Of a stretch of 64,000 nt of DNA, positions 52,631-61,998 are shown in pieces. The notes beneath the pieces are model-generated. The model was not told the origin of the DNA, ran no database searches, and saw nothing but the letters and a program-made list of their open reading frames with translations. This DNA comes from an uncultured Eubacteriales bacterium (lineage in GTDB: Bacteria; Bacillota; Clostridia; Christensenellales; Aristaeellaceae): positions 1 through 64,000 of the forward strand of contig CADAQF010000024.1 in the NCBI GenBank assembly GCA_902790015.1, written 5' to 3'. Within the stretch, counting starts at the first letter, position 1. Every line of letters starts with the position of its first letter. The position numbers and the translations under genes are program-made.

Positions 52631-53755
52631 GTGAGATTTCTGCATACAGCCGACCTGCACCTGGGCAAGCAGATGAACGACCTGTCGCTGCTTGAGGATC
52701 AGGCGCATATACTGGATCAGATCGTTTCGGCGGCGGAGAGGGAAAATGTTCAGGCGGTGCTGATCGCCGGGGACGTATACCAGCGCGCCGCGCCGCAGGC
52801 GGAGGCGGTGGCGCTGTTCGACCGCTTTGTATCCCGGCTGGCGCAGGACGGAAGGAAGGTTTTCGTCATCAGCGGCAACCACGATGCGGCGCAGCGGATA
52901 TCGTATTTTTCGTCGCTGGTCCGCTCGTCCGGGGTATATGTGACGGAGGCGTTCGACGGGACGCTGCAGCGCGTGACCCTGAGGGAAGACACGGGAAACA
53001 TCAACATCTGGATGCTGCCGTTCGTGAGGCTCTCCCAGGTCAGGCGCTTTTTCCCGGAGGACAGGATCGTGACCAGTCAGGACGCGGTGGAGGCGGCCCT
53101 GAGGCGCGCGCCGGTGGACATAGACGAACGGAACATACTGATGGCCCACCAGTTCATCACGGGCAGCGAACTGAGTGAATCGGAGGAAAGAACGGTGGGA
53201 GGGCTGGACAATATAGACGCCCGGGTCTTTGACGCGTTTGACTATGTGGCGCTGGGCCACATCCATAAGCCCCAGCGCGTGAAGCGGGATACCCTGCGCT
53301 ACGCCGGTTCCCCGCTCAAGTATTCCTTCTCGGAGGCAAAGCATAAAAAGAGCGTGACCGTGGCCGATATCCCCGCGAAAGGGGAGATCACCCTGAGGAC
53401 GGTGCCGCTTGAGCCCCTGCGCGACGTGCGGCTGATCGAGGGCAAGCTGGAGGAGCTGATGCAGCTGCCCTATTCCGAGGACTACGTGTGGGCGACCGTC
53501 CGGGACGAGCAGGTGCCGCCGGACGCGAAGGTCACGCTGTCGGTGAACTTTCCCAATATGATGAAGTTTTCCGTGGTCAATTCCCGCACCAAAGCCGACC
53601 TGGACGTCCGGGCGGGCCAGGCCATGGAGAAAAAGACCGTGCCGGAGCTTTTTGCCGATTTTTACCGGCTGCAGAACAACGATCAGGCCCCGGGTGAAAT
53701 CCATATGAAGGTGCTTGAAAGCGTGCTCAGGGAGCTTAATACGGGGGACGCATGA
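52631..53755 (+). CDS. sbcD: Exonuclease subunit SbcD (Mre11-like)
   Basis: 374 residues from a GTG nine bases after GGAGG; the frame extends upstream through the promoter and that part is rejected. Metallophosphoesterase motifs: LHTADLHLGK, LIAGDVYQR, VISGNHDAAQR, LMAHQFITG, ALGHIHKPQ. Forms with SbcC a double-strand-break and hairpin nuclease. sbcC follows, but separated by 312 bases of repeat rather than directly joined as usual. Confidence 0.95.
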   Translation: MRFLHTADLHLGKQMNDLSLLEDQAHILDQIVSAAERENVQAVLIAGDVYQRAAPQAEAVALFDRFVSRLAQDGRKVFVISGNHDAAQRISYFSSLVRSSGVYVTEAFDGTLQRVTLREDTGNINIWMLPFVRLSQVRRFFPEDRIVTSQDAVEAALRRAPVDIDERNILMAHQFITGSELSESEERTVGGLDNIDARVFDAFDYVALGHIHKPQRVKRDTLRYAGSPLKYSFSEAKHKKSVTVADIPAKGEITLRTVPLEPLRDVRLIEGKLEELMQLPYSEDYVWATVRDEQVPPDAKVTLSVNFPNMMKFSVVNSRTKADLDVRAGQAMEKKTVPELFADFYRLQNNDQAPGEIHMKVLESVLRELNTGDA

Positions 53756-53816
53756 AATGCATAAAAAGTTTAGCAATGCACCCGCAAAAAAGTCCGGGCA
53801 GAAAGAGTGTTATGGG

Positions 53817-54034
53817 AACGGAGGCCACCTCATCCGACCCGGCGAAAATACCTTTTTCACTTGAACTATTGATTCCGCCGGGCCACCACCAGGGCCTGCC
53901 GGCCCGTTCGCAGCTGATGACAGGCCACCGGCCTGTCATCCAAGACGCTGCTCACCCCCTCAGAGGGGAAGGCATTTAATGCCTGCCCGGTCTGTTTTTA
54001 TCGCCGAACGGGCCGGAAGGCCCTGGCTAGCGGT
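53817..54034. repeat. Intergenic palindromic repeat cluster 4, between sbcD and sbcC
   Basis: GGCCACCTCATCCGACCCGG end module, CCGGGCCACCACCAGGGCC, a core on the minus strand (about 53891), hairpin GATGACAGGCC/GGCCTGTCATC (53916-53926 and 53930-53940), CACCCCCTCAGAGGGGAAGG, and a degenerate core near 54006. The rest of 53756-54067 shows nothing else apart from the AGGAGG ribosome site of sbcC. Confidence 0.85.
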
Positions 54035-54067
54035 CCCCGTTCCGGGCTCACGCATTTAGGAGGAAAT

Positions 54068-56698
54068 ATGAAGCCGATCACTTTGACGCTCAGCGCGTTC
54101 GGGCCTTACGCGGTAAGGACGGTCATCGATTTTTCCCGTTTCGGGGAGGACGGGCTTTTCCTGATCGCCGGGGACACGGGGGCGGGAAAGACCACGCTGT
54201 TCGACGCCATCAGCTTCGCGCTTTACGGCGAGGCCTCGGGGGGGAGGGAGCGGCGCGGCAGCAAGACCTTCCGGTCGGACTACGCGCGGCGCACTGAGGA
54301 CACCTATGTGGAGCTGACCTTCAGCCACAGGGGAGAAAGGTGGCGGGTGCGGCGCAGCCCCGAATACGAGCGGCCCAAGAAGATAGGCGAGGGCACCACC
54401 AGGCAGGCGGCCAGCGCCGAACTTACCCGGATGGATACCGGGGAAGTGACGGAGGGGCTTCAGGAGGTGAACGCGAGGATTTTCGAACTGATGGGGCTGA
54501 CGCAGGATCAGTTCTCGCGGACGGTGATGATCGCCCAGGGAGATTTCCTGAAGATATTGAACGCCTCCTCGGACGAGCGCAAGGCGCTGTTTCAGAAGCT
54601 GTTCGGCACCGGGGTGTACGCGGAGCTGCAGAAAAAGCTGCAGGAAATGAACGCGGCCTGCCTGAAGGAAAAGGAGGAGCTGGAGCGGAGGATATCCCTG
54701 GCCGCGGGCCGGATCGCCCCGGAGCCGGACGACCCGGACGCGGAGCAGATCGCCCTTTACCGGACCGAGCCCCGGTACGCGGACCTGCTTTCAGACTGCC
54801 TGGAGGGCCTGACCCAAAGGGAGAAGGAGCAGGCCCAGCGGATGCTCAGGGAAAAAGAGGAGGCCGACCGGGAGGAAAACAGCCTGATCGCCGCGCTGGA
54901 GCAGGGCAAGGCCGTGAACGCCGACTTTGAGGCGCTGGAAAGGGCGCAGGCAGCCCTAATAAGCCTCTTAGCGGGGCAGGGCGAGGCGGACGATACGGAG
55001 GACCGGCTCCGGAAGGCCCGCAGGGCGCGGGAGCTCATGGCCGACGAGGCGCTGCTCAGAGGGAGCGAACGGGACGTAAAGGCTCAGGAGGCAGACTGCG
55101 CCGAAGCGGAGGAAGCCCTGAAACAGGCAGAGCAGGCCCTTCCCGCGGCGGAAGAGGCGAAGCGCCAGGCAGAGGCCCGCGCCCCGGAAACAGAGGCGCT
55201 TTTGGCCGAAGCCCGGCAGCTGAACGCGTTGGTGCCGGCGCTCAGGGAGCTGAAAACGCAACAGAAAAAGCTTTCCCGGCAGCGGGAAAGCCTGAAGGCT
55301 CTCTTTGAGATAAGCCAAAGGGCGGACGAGGATTATCAGCAGAAAAAGACAGGCTATTATCACAGCCAGGCGGGCCTGTTGGCCGCGGGGCTGGAAGAGG
55401 GGAAGCCCTGCCCGGTCTGCGGCGCGCTGGAGCACCCGAACCCTGCGCGGCTGAGCGGGGAGACCGTCACCCGCGAGGCCATGGAAGCGGCGGACAGGCG
55501 CCACAGAGAGGCCGCCGACGCCCTGCACCGGGCCGATACGGAGCTGGCGGCCCTGACGGCCAGGACGGAGGAAGCGGTAAAAAGGCTCCGGGAAGCCGGC
55601 ATCGGGGAAGAGGAGACGGAGGAAGGCCTTACGGCGAGGGCCCGAAGCAGGGAGGCGCTGGCCGGGCAGTACCGCGAAGCCTTAGCGCAGGCGCAAAGGA
55701 TGCTTGAAAACTTACGCATCACCGCGGAAAAAAGCCGCACGGCCGCTGAACAGGGAAATAGGCGGCTTCAGGCCCTGCGGGAAACGCTGGCGCAAAGGCG
55801 GGAGCGCTTTTCAACGCGTCTGGCAGAAGAAGGGTTTTCGGACGAAAGGGAGTATACGCTTTCCCAGATGCCGGACCGGGAGATCGCCCTAAAGGAAAAG
55901 CGGCTTAAGGAATACGGGGAAAACAAAAGATCCCTGACGGATCAGCTGGAGGCCCTCAGGGGGAAGCTTTCCGGGAAGAACAGGGCGGACACGGAGGAGC
56001 TTGCTCAGAAGATCAGGCTCATGGGGCAGCGCAAAGCGGAGGCCGACCGGGCGGAAAAGGAGATGGCCGGGAAGCTGGCGGCCCACGAAGGCGCGCTTCA
56101 GGAAATACGGGCGGCGCTCAAAAAGCAGCGGGACCGGCAGGAGCGCTGGGCCGTGGTGCGCGACCTGTACAACTGCTGCGCGGGCATCTCGGGCGGCAGC
56201 TACCGCGCCAAGATCACGTTTGAGACCTACGTGCAGCAGTATTACTTCAAGCAGGTGGTGGCGGCAGCCAATTTGCGGCTGACCGTGCTGACCGACGGGC
56301 TTTTCACCCTGCGGTGCCGGCAGGAGGCCAGGGACCGCGTCCATCAGAGCGGGCTGGACCTGGAGGTGCTGGACCGCAGCACCGGCCAGTGGCGGGACGT
56401 CAGCACCCTGTCGGGCGGGGAATCGTTCCTGGCCAGCCTTTCGCTGGCGCTGGGGCTGTCCGACGTGGTGCAGGGGCAGAGCGGGGCGGTCAGGATGGAG
56501 GCCATGTTCATAGACGAGGGCTTCGGTACCCTGGACGAAAACGCGCTGCGCAGCGCGCTGGAGGTGCTGAGCAGCCTGGCGGACGGAAAGCGGCTGATCG
56601 GCGTGATATCCCACGTGCGGGAGCTGGAGGAGCGGATCGAAAAGCAGATCATCGTGCGCAAGACCCTGACGGGATCCCGCGTGGAACAGCAGGCTTGA
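54068..56698 (+). CDS. sbcC: Exonuclease subunit SbcC (Rad50-like)
   Basis: 876 residues. Walker A GDTGAGKTTLFDAISFALYG, Q-loop LTQDQFSRTVMIAQGDFL, long coiled coils around a zinc hook CPVC (Cys 448 and 451), ABC signature LSGGESFLASLSLALGLSD and Walker B MFIDEGFGTLDE. ATPase partner of SbcD in hairpin and break processing. AGGAGGAAAT directly precedes the ATG, so it can be translated independently of sbcD. Confidence 0.95.
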   Translation: MKPITLTLSAFGPYAVRTVIDFSRFGEDGLFLIAGDTGAGKTTLFDAISFALYGEASGGRERRGSKTFRSDYARRTEDTYVELTFSHRGERWRVRRSPEYERPKKIGEGTTRQAASAELTRMDTGEVTEGLQEVNARIFELMGLTQDQFSRTVMIAQGDFLKILNASSDERKALFQKLFGTGVYAELQKKLQEMNAACLKEKEELERRISLAAGRIAPEPDDPDAEQIALYRTEPRYADLLSDCLEGLTQREKEQAQRMLREKEEADREENSLIAALEQGKAVNADFEALERAQAALISLLAGQGEADDTEDRLRKARRARELMADEALLRGSERDVKAQEADCAEAEEALKQAEQALPAAEEAKRQAEARAPETEALLAEARQLNALVPALRELKTQQKKLSRQRESLKALFEISQRADEDYQQKKTGYYHSQAGLLAAGLEEGKPCPVCGALEHPNPARLSGETVTREAMEAADRRHREAADALHRADTELAALTARTEEAVKRLREAGIGEEETEEGLTARARSREALAGQYREALAQAQRMLENLRITAEKSRTAAEQGNRRLQALRETLAQRRERFSTRLAEEGFSDEREYTLSQMPDREIALKEKRLKEYGENKRSLTDQLEALRGKLSGKNRADTEELAQKIRLMGQRKAEADRAEKEMAGKLAAHEGALQEIRAALKKQRDRQERWAVVRDLYNCCAGISGGSYRAKITFETYVQQYYFKQVVAAANLRLTVLTDGLFTLRCRQEARDRVHQSGLDLEVLDRSTGQWRDVSTLSGGESFLASLSLALGLSDVVQGQSGAVRMEAMFIDEGFGTLDENALRSALEVLSSLADGKRLIGVISHVRELEERIEKQIIVRKTLTGSRVEQQA

Positions 56699-56743
56699 TG
56701 AACGGCAGACGGGCGGGGACAGCGCCCATAAGGAGGCGGCGGA

Positions 56744-57642
56744 ATGGAGATACATTTTCTTAAAACCATGTGGAGCGACATGATCCTGCTGAAGGAGGGA
56801 AGGGAGGCCGCGCTGATAGACACCGGCACGGCCGAGCAGGCAATGGATCTTTCCGATTACCTGGAACAGCAGGGAATCCGGGAGCTGGCCTTCATCCTGG
56901 TGACGCATTTTCATAAGGATCATTACGGCGGGGTGCCGGCGATTTTTTCCCGCTTCAGGGTGGGGGAGGTATACCTGAAGGAATACAGCGGGCTGGATCA
57001 TATCACGTCCTGGGGCGCGCCGGCGGACGACGCGTACCGGCAGCAGGAAACGGAGACCTTTGAGGCGATCAGAACGTTGGCAAAAGAAAAAGCCGGCTCA
57101 CGCCCTGCGAGGGGCTTGGAGCGATCGGCTTTGCGGGGTATGAGCTCAGGCTTTTTTCCGCGGAAAACAGCATCCGCCGGATATATGAGGACGAAACCTT
57201 CCCGGAAACGTATCACCGCATCGCCTTCAGCGAAAACCAGAACAGCCTGGCGGCGCTGATGAAGGTGAACGGGGCGAACATCTTTTTCGGAGGGGACCTG
57301 CACGACCTGCCTTCCTCCCATCCGCTGGCGGACCGCGTGAACCTGCGGATCGCCAGGCAGATCGGGGAGGAGATCAGCCTGTACAAGGCCCCGCACCACG
57401 GGACGAACGGAACGGGGCTCAAGGAAACGCTGGCGATCTACAGGCCGCAAAACACCGTGATCACCAACGGGCTCAAATACCTGCCGCCGCAGAGCGAGAT
57501 ATTCGTGAACATCCGCGCGGCGCGGCCGGACGCCCGGGTGTATCTTACGGAAAATCAGAACGTCGTGTTTTCCGTGGGACAGGACGGGAGCGTGAGGCTT
57601 ACAGAAGGGCCGGAGCCGTATGACCTGACGCAGGGCGCATAA
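56744..57642 (+). pseudogene. MBL-fold metallo-hydrolase interrupted by a -1 frameshift
   Basis: The first frame (56744 to about 57090) gives MEIHFLKTMWSDMILLKEG, VTHFHKDHYGG (metal site) and EAIRTLAKEKAG, then loses sense. The -1 frame continues perfectly from 57091 (SRLTPCEGLGAIGFAGYELR) through IFFGGDL and KAPHHGTNGT to the stop at 57642. One missing A in the run at 57087-57091 explains it. The intact product would be about 299 residues, like ComEC-type or competence-related MBL hydrolases. It may be a true mutation, a sequencing error, or less likely programmed slippage. Confidence 0.8.
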
Positions 57643-57673
57643 ATAAAGGCGTGAAACAGGAAAGGCGCTGATT

Positions 57674-58057
57674 TCAGGCGGAATACTCGGAGCCGAAGAA
57701 GGGGAGATCCTTCACTTCCTTCAGATGTTCCTCCAAAAGCGCCCGGTCGGATTCACAGAAGGGATTGTTCAGCATGTCATCGATATGATCGACGGCGAAG
57801 GCAAAATGGTCGAAGTTGCCGGGCGGGATGATGGTGTCCGTCTGAAGCGAGAGGGCGTATTTGACCGCCGCGGTCAAAAGCCCGGCTTCCGTTTCCGTGT
57901 CGAACGGGCGGCACCAGGACTTGGGGTATCTGGAGGCGTAACGTTCTTCTTCGCTCAACCAGGCCCGGTCGATCATGGACTTCATGCACAATATGCCCAT
58001 GCCCCTTTCCCGGGCGGCTTTGAGCAGGGTGCCGCCCATGCCGTGGGCCATGTGCAA
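57674..58057 (-). pseudogene. Aldo/keto reductase, C-terminal remnant
   Basis: 127 residues that match only the last third of an aldo/keto reductase: GILCMKSMIDRAWL, RYPKSWCRPFDTE, AAVKYALSLQTDTIIPPGNF and DDMLNNPFCESD. The N-terminal catalytic Tyr/Asp/Lys/His part is missing; the bases upstream to 58106 do not encode it and run into the DUF285 gene. Probably a deletion remnant. Confidence 0.75.
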
Positions 58058-58106
58058 TGACCGCGACGCGCGGGGAAGGAGGGCCGTCCGGCGGCCATGA
58101 AGCCGT

Positions 58107-60378
58107 TCAGGGCCGGATCACATAGGTATAGCCGTGCGAGGAAGCCCAGGACGCCCAGGCACTGTCCGGCAGGACGAGCACCACGGTAGGGTCAAAGGCG
58201 TCGTCGGCGATGGCGGTCACCCCGGCGGGGAGGTAGACGGCGACGTTCTTTACGCCTGAAAAGGCCTCGGCGTCGATCGTTTTAAGATTCGCCGGGAGGC
58301 GGAGCGCATTGGACGGGAGGACGGGGGAGAAGACGGTGTAGGTATCGGCGATGAATTCCCGTTCTTCGGCGATCTGTCGGGCGGTATAATGCCGGCCGTC
58401 GGAAGCGGCGACCCAGTCCTTTTCGGGAAGGGTGCATTGAACGTAGGCTTGTGCGCCTTTGAAGGAGAAGCCGGGGCCGAGTGCTACGCTGGAGAGGGAG
58501 GTGCAGTTGGAGAACATATACCACATTCCGGTGACCTTTGCTGTGTCGAATCCGCTGAGATCAAGAGAGGTCAGGGAAGAGCAGCCAGCAAACATGCTCT
58601 CCATATATGTCACATTTGCTGTGTCGAATCTGCTGACGTTCAGAGAAGTCAGTCCGCTGCAGCCGGAGAACATGGAGTTCATGCCAGTGACCTTTCCAGT
58701 ATCGAACTTGCTGACGTCCAGTGAAGTCAGTCCGCTGCAGCCGATCGAACTTGCTGACGTCCAGTAAAGTCAGTCTGTTGCAGCCAAAGAACATGAATCC
58801 CATCGCTGTGACCATCGCTGTGTCGAATCCGCTGACGTTCAATGAAGTCAGACCACTGCAGCCGGAGAACATTGCATACATAGATGTAACCATTGCTGTG
58901 TCGAACCCGCTGAGATCCAGTGAAGTCAGTCCGGTGCAACCGGAGAACATGGAATTCATATTTGTGACCATCGAGGTGTCGAATCCGCTGACGTCAAGAG
59001 AAGTTAGTTCGGTGCAACTGGAGAACATGGAATCCATAGTAATGACCATCGAGGTATCGAATCCGCTGACGTCAAGAGAAGTCAGTCTTGTGCAGCCGGA
59101 GAACATAGAACCCATATCTATGACCTTCGCTGTGTCAAATTCGCTGACGTCCAGTGAAGTCAATCCACTGCAACCGGAGAACATGAAACCCATATATGCG
59201 ACATTCGCTGTGTCGAACCCGCTGACGTCAAGAGAAGTCAGTCCGCTGCAGCCGGAAAACATTGAACCCATATCTATGACATTCGCTGTGTCGAATCCGC
59301 TGACGTCCAATGAAGTCAGTCCGCTACAGCCGTAAAACATCTCCCCCATGTATGTTACGTTTGATGTATCAAACCCGCTGACATCTAGTGAAGTTAATCC
59401 TCTGCAGCCGGAGAACATTCCCTCCATACCCTCCATGTTTGCCACATTTGATGTGTCAAACCCACTGACGTCCAGTGAAGTCAGCCCACTGCAACCGAAG
59501 AACATGAACCCCATAGCTAAGACCTTCCCAGTGTCAAATCCGCTGACGTCCAATGAAGTCAGTCCGCTGCAGCCGGAGAACAAACCTCTCATGTATGTCA
59601 CATTTGATGTATCGAATCCGGCAACGTCCAGCGAAGTCAATCCACTGCAACCGGAGAATATGTTATCCATACATGTGACATTTCCTGTGTTGAATCCTCT
59701 GACATCAAGTGACGTTAGTCCACTGCAACCATAGAACATGGAACGCATATCAGTAACCTTCGCTGTGTCGAACCTGCTGACGTCCAGAAAAATCAGCCTG
59801 CTGCATTTGTTGAACATGGAGTCCATGTTGGTCACTTTTGCTGTTTTGAATCCACCGACATCCAACGAGGCCAACCTGCTGCAATAATAAAACATGGAGC
59901 GCATATTTATCACATTCGCCGTGTCGAATCCGCTGATATCCAGCGAGTCCAGTCTTCTGCAGTCGGAGAACATCGCTTCCATGTTTGTCACATTCGCTGT
60001 ATCAAACCCGCTGACATCCAGCGAGGCCAGCCTGCTGCAGCCATAGAACATGGAGCCCATATCGGTGACGTTCGCGGTGTCGAGACCGGAAAGATCCATT
60101 GACGTAGTCTTATAGAAATCTTTAAACAGTCCGTTCACGTCCGGCGGAAGGATGACGTTTTCCGCCGCGATGACGGAGGTGATCTTGCCGGTCCAGCCGC
60201 TCCAGGGAGAGGCGCCGTTGGTGTCCGCTCCGGTTCCCGCGTGGATGGTGAGCGCGCCCGCGTCGCTGATCTCCCACCGGCAGGTACCCCAGGTGCCGTT
60301 CGCTATTTCCGCGTTCGCCAGGACGCATGAAATAAGCATGGCGGAAAACAGGATAAAAGCGAAGAGCCATTTTTTCAT
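58107..60378 (-). pseudogene. DUF285/BspA-like surface repeat protein with an out-of-frame deletion
   Basis: Starts at the ATG 60378 behind AAGGA: signal peptide MKKWLFAFILFSAMLISC, an N-terminal domain (GTWGTCRWEISDAGALTIH), then about 21 units of 26 residues of the type DVSGFDTANVTDMGSMFSGC-SGLTSL (bacterial surface 26-residue repeat, DUF285). Near 58742 one unit is 43 nt instead of 78, an out-of-frame loss of 35 nt. Repeat units resume in another frame and continue into an LRR_5-like end (LPANLKTIDAEAFSGV) to 58107. Such proteins bind host or substrate surfaces in relatives. GC is lower than in neighbours. Confidence 0.82.
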
Positions 60379-60432
60379 GGAAAGCATCCTTTCTTTCGGG
60401 TTTGCCGCGGGCTTTACGTTTGGATCCGGAGA

Positions 60433-61626
60433 TCAGTCGGTGTAATCCTGCAGTCCGAGCCTGTAACCGCAGCGTTTGCAGACCTTCAGGACGGAAGCTT
60501 TGGACCTCGTGACCTCCCAGTCGTGCGCGATCGTTCCGCAGCGGAAGCAGGCGCATCGCCCGTCCAGGATATGGCCTCCCGATTCAAGGCAGTCTTTTTC
60601 CAGGATCCAGGGAGCTTCCTCCAGGTGAACGTCACACCGGTTTTCCTGAAATGACACGCAAAGCCTGTAAGCGGGAACGGCGTCGAAGGTGACCAGCCAG
60701 TCTTCATGATGGTCGCCGAAGTTGGCGGTGGAAGCCTTCTTTCCGCTGTAAAACCAGGAGCCGTCCAGGCGAAGGATCTCTTCGCGAAGGTCTTCGCGGG
60801 TGGCTGACAGGGTCTGCAGCAGGTACGAAAGGTCTTCTTCCGCTTCCTGAGTGCGGAACAGGTCTTCGCTGCCATAAGGTTTTGCTGAATACAGAGCGAT
60901 TTTTTCCAGCGCTCCTGCAGGGAGATACCTGTTCCACGGCAGTCTCTGCATGGAATGTGTGATCATGAAAAGCAGATTGTTCTGCGGCAGGGACAGCTGG
61001 TATTCGTACCATTCCTTCCAGAGCTTTTTCTCGGAGGGCTTGCCGGCGGCTTCGGTCAGCCGTTTTATCGGATCACGGATCAGCTCCTCATGTCTTTTTG
61101 CTTCCGTTTCTTTACGCTTCTGCCGGGCGAGGGCTCTCTTTTTCTCATCGGCCACGGCTTTGATCTGCCGGTAATGCTCCGAAACGGCTTCAAAGCCGGG
61201 GGCGCTCAGCAGAGGATCATATTCCTTCGTCCATTCATCCATGTTTTTCGTATTCAGCGCCAGTATGGACAGCAATTTTAAATCCCCGGACTGAACGACG
61301 GTATTAAACATCCATCTTCCGTCGCGCAGGATTACGCTGGCCGTTTCGAGATCTCCTTTTTTGCCGGCTTCAAGCAGGGTGGACGCTGCGATCTCATAGC
61401 TGCTGATCCGCGCGGCGGCCAGTTTTCTCAATTCAGGATCCCGGCAGTACAAGGCAATGTTTGAAAGCAGTCTTTGATCGCCTGTCCCTGCAATGCGGCG
61501 GCGTATTTTTTCCGTATTCCTGCTTTCCCAGATGGGTCCGAACAATCCCATGCTGATTCCCGCCTCCCCATCGAAGATTTCATCAAACACGCAAGAAAGG
61601 ATCTTCTTACCTGACTTATCGGTCAT
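60433..61626 (-). CDS. Uncharacterised protein with helical repeats and C-terminal zinc ribbon
   Basis: 397 residues. The N-terminal 140 residues look like short helical repeats (RLLSNIALYCRDPELRKLAA, LKLLSILALNTKNMDEW), then a charged coil (KKRALARQKRKETEAKRHEE) and a C-terminal pair of knuckles, CACFRCG and CKRCG 26 residues apart, suggesting one bound zinc. No catalytic motif, no signal peptide. Ribosome site weak. Follows the short frameshifted gene by 45 bases and may share its transcript. I do not recognise the family. Confidence 0.65.
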   Translation of the reverse strand: MTDKSGKKILSCVFDEIFDGEAGISMGLFGPIWESRNTEKIRRRIAGTGDQRLLSNIALYCRDPELRKLAAARISSYEIAASTLLEAGKKGDLETASVILRDGRWMFNTVVQSGDLKLLSILALNTKNMDEWTKEYDPLLSAPGFEAVSEHYRQIKAVADEKKRALARQKRKETEAKRHEELIRDPIKRLTEAAGKPSEKKLWKEWYEYQLSLPQNNLLFMITHSMQRLPWNRYLPAGALEKIALYSAKPYGSEDLFRTQEAEEDLSYLLQTLSATREDLREEILRLDGSWFYSGKKASTANFGDHHEDWLVTFDAVPAYRLCVSFQENRCDVHLEEAPWILEKDCLESGGHILDGRCACFRCGTIAHDWEVTRSKASVLKVCKRCGYRLGLQDYTD

Positions 61627-61671
61627 TCTGCCATTTCGTTCGCCCAGAAATATACCCAGTACGAGCCGATC

Positions 61672-61945
61672 CTAAAAATTCGAGGCATGGTCAAAGCCTC
61701 CTTCGGCTGCAAAGCGCATGATCAGGTGGGCTGTGCTTTCGATCACATCCCGGTACCGTTCCATCTCCTGCCCGCTAAACCCAAAAAACATCTTCCCACT
61801 GATAATCCGGCAGCATGCAGGAGGCGTGATGAAAGCAGTCCTTTTCATCGGGTTTTTCAATATATACTTTTACCCTGCCGTCTTTCAGCGTTTCTGAATG
61901 TACGATTTCCGTTCCGTCATCCAAAGTCATAAAAGGGTACATCAT
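61672..61945 (-). pseudogene. Short hypothetical gene with a frameshift in a T run
   Basis: From the ATG at 61945 (eight bases after GGAGG) the product begins MMYPFMTLDDGTEIVHSE and reads to DYQWEDVF. There a run of six T puts it out of frame; removing one T continues as GFSGQEMERYRDVIESTAHL to the stop at 61672. The restored protein is about 91 residues. No known family recognised. May be a real mutation or an assembly error. Confidence 0.6.
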
Positions 61946-61998
61946 ACGTTCAGCCTCCGATAATACCTTTCTTTGATCCAAAGCAATTACGGATAAAT

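Noticed and set aside
57080..57100. Programmed -1 frameshift in the MBL gene
   Set aside because: The run gives GAAAAAG rather than a perfect slippery heptamer, no stimulatory hairpin was noticed, and MBL hydrolases are not known to use one. A mutation or error is simpler.
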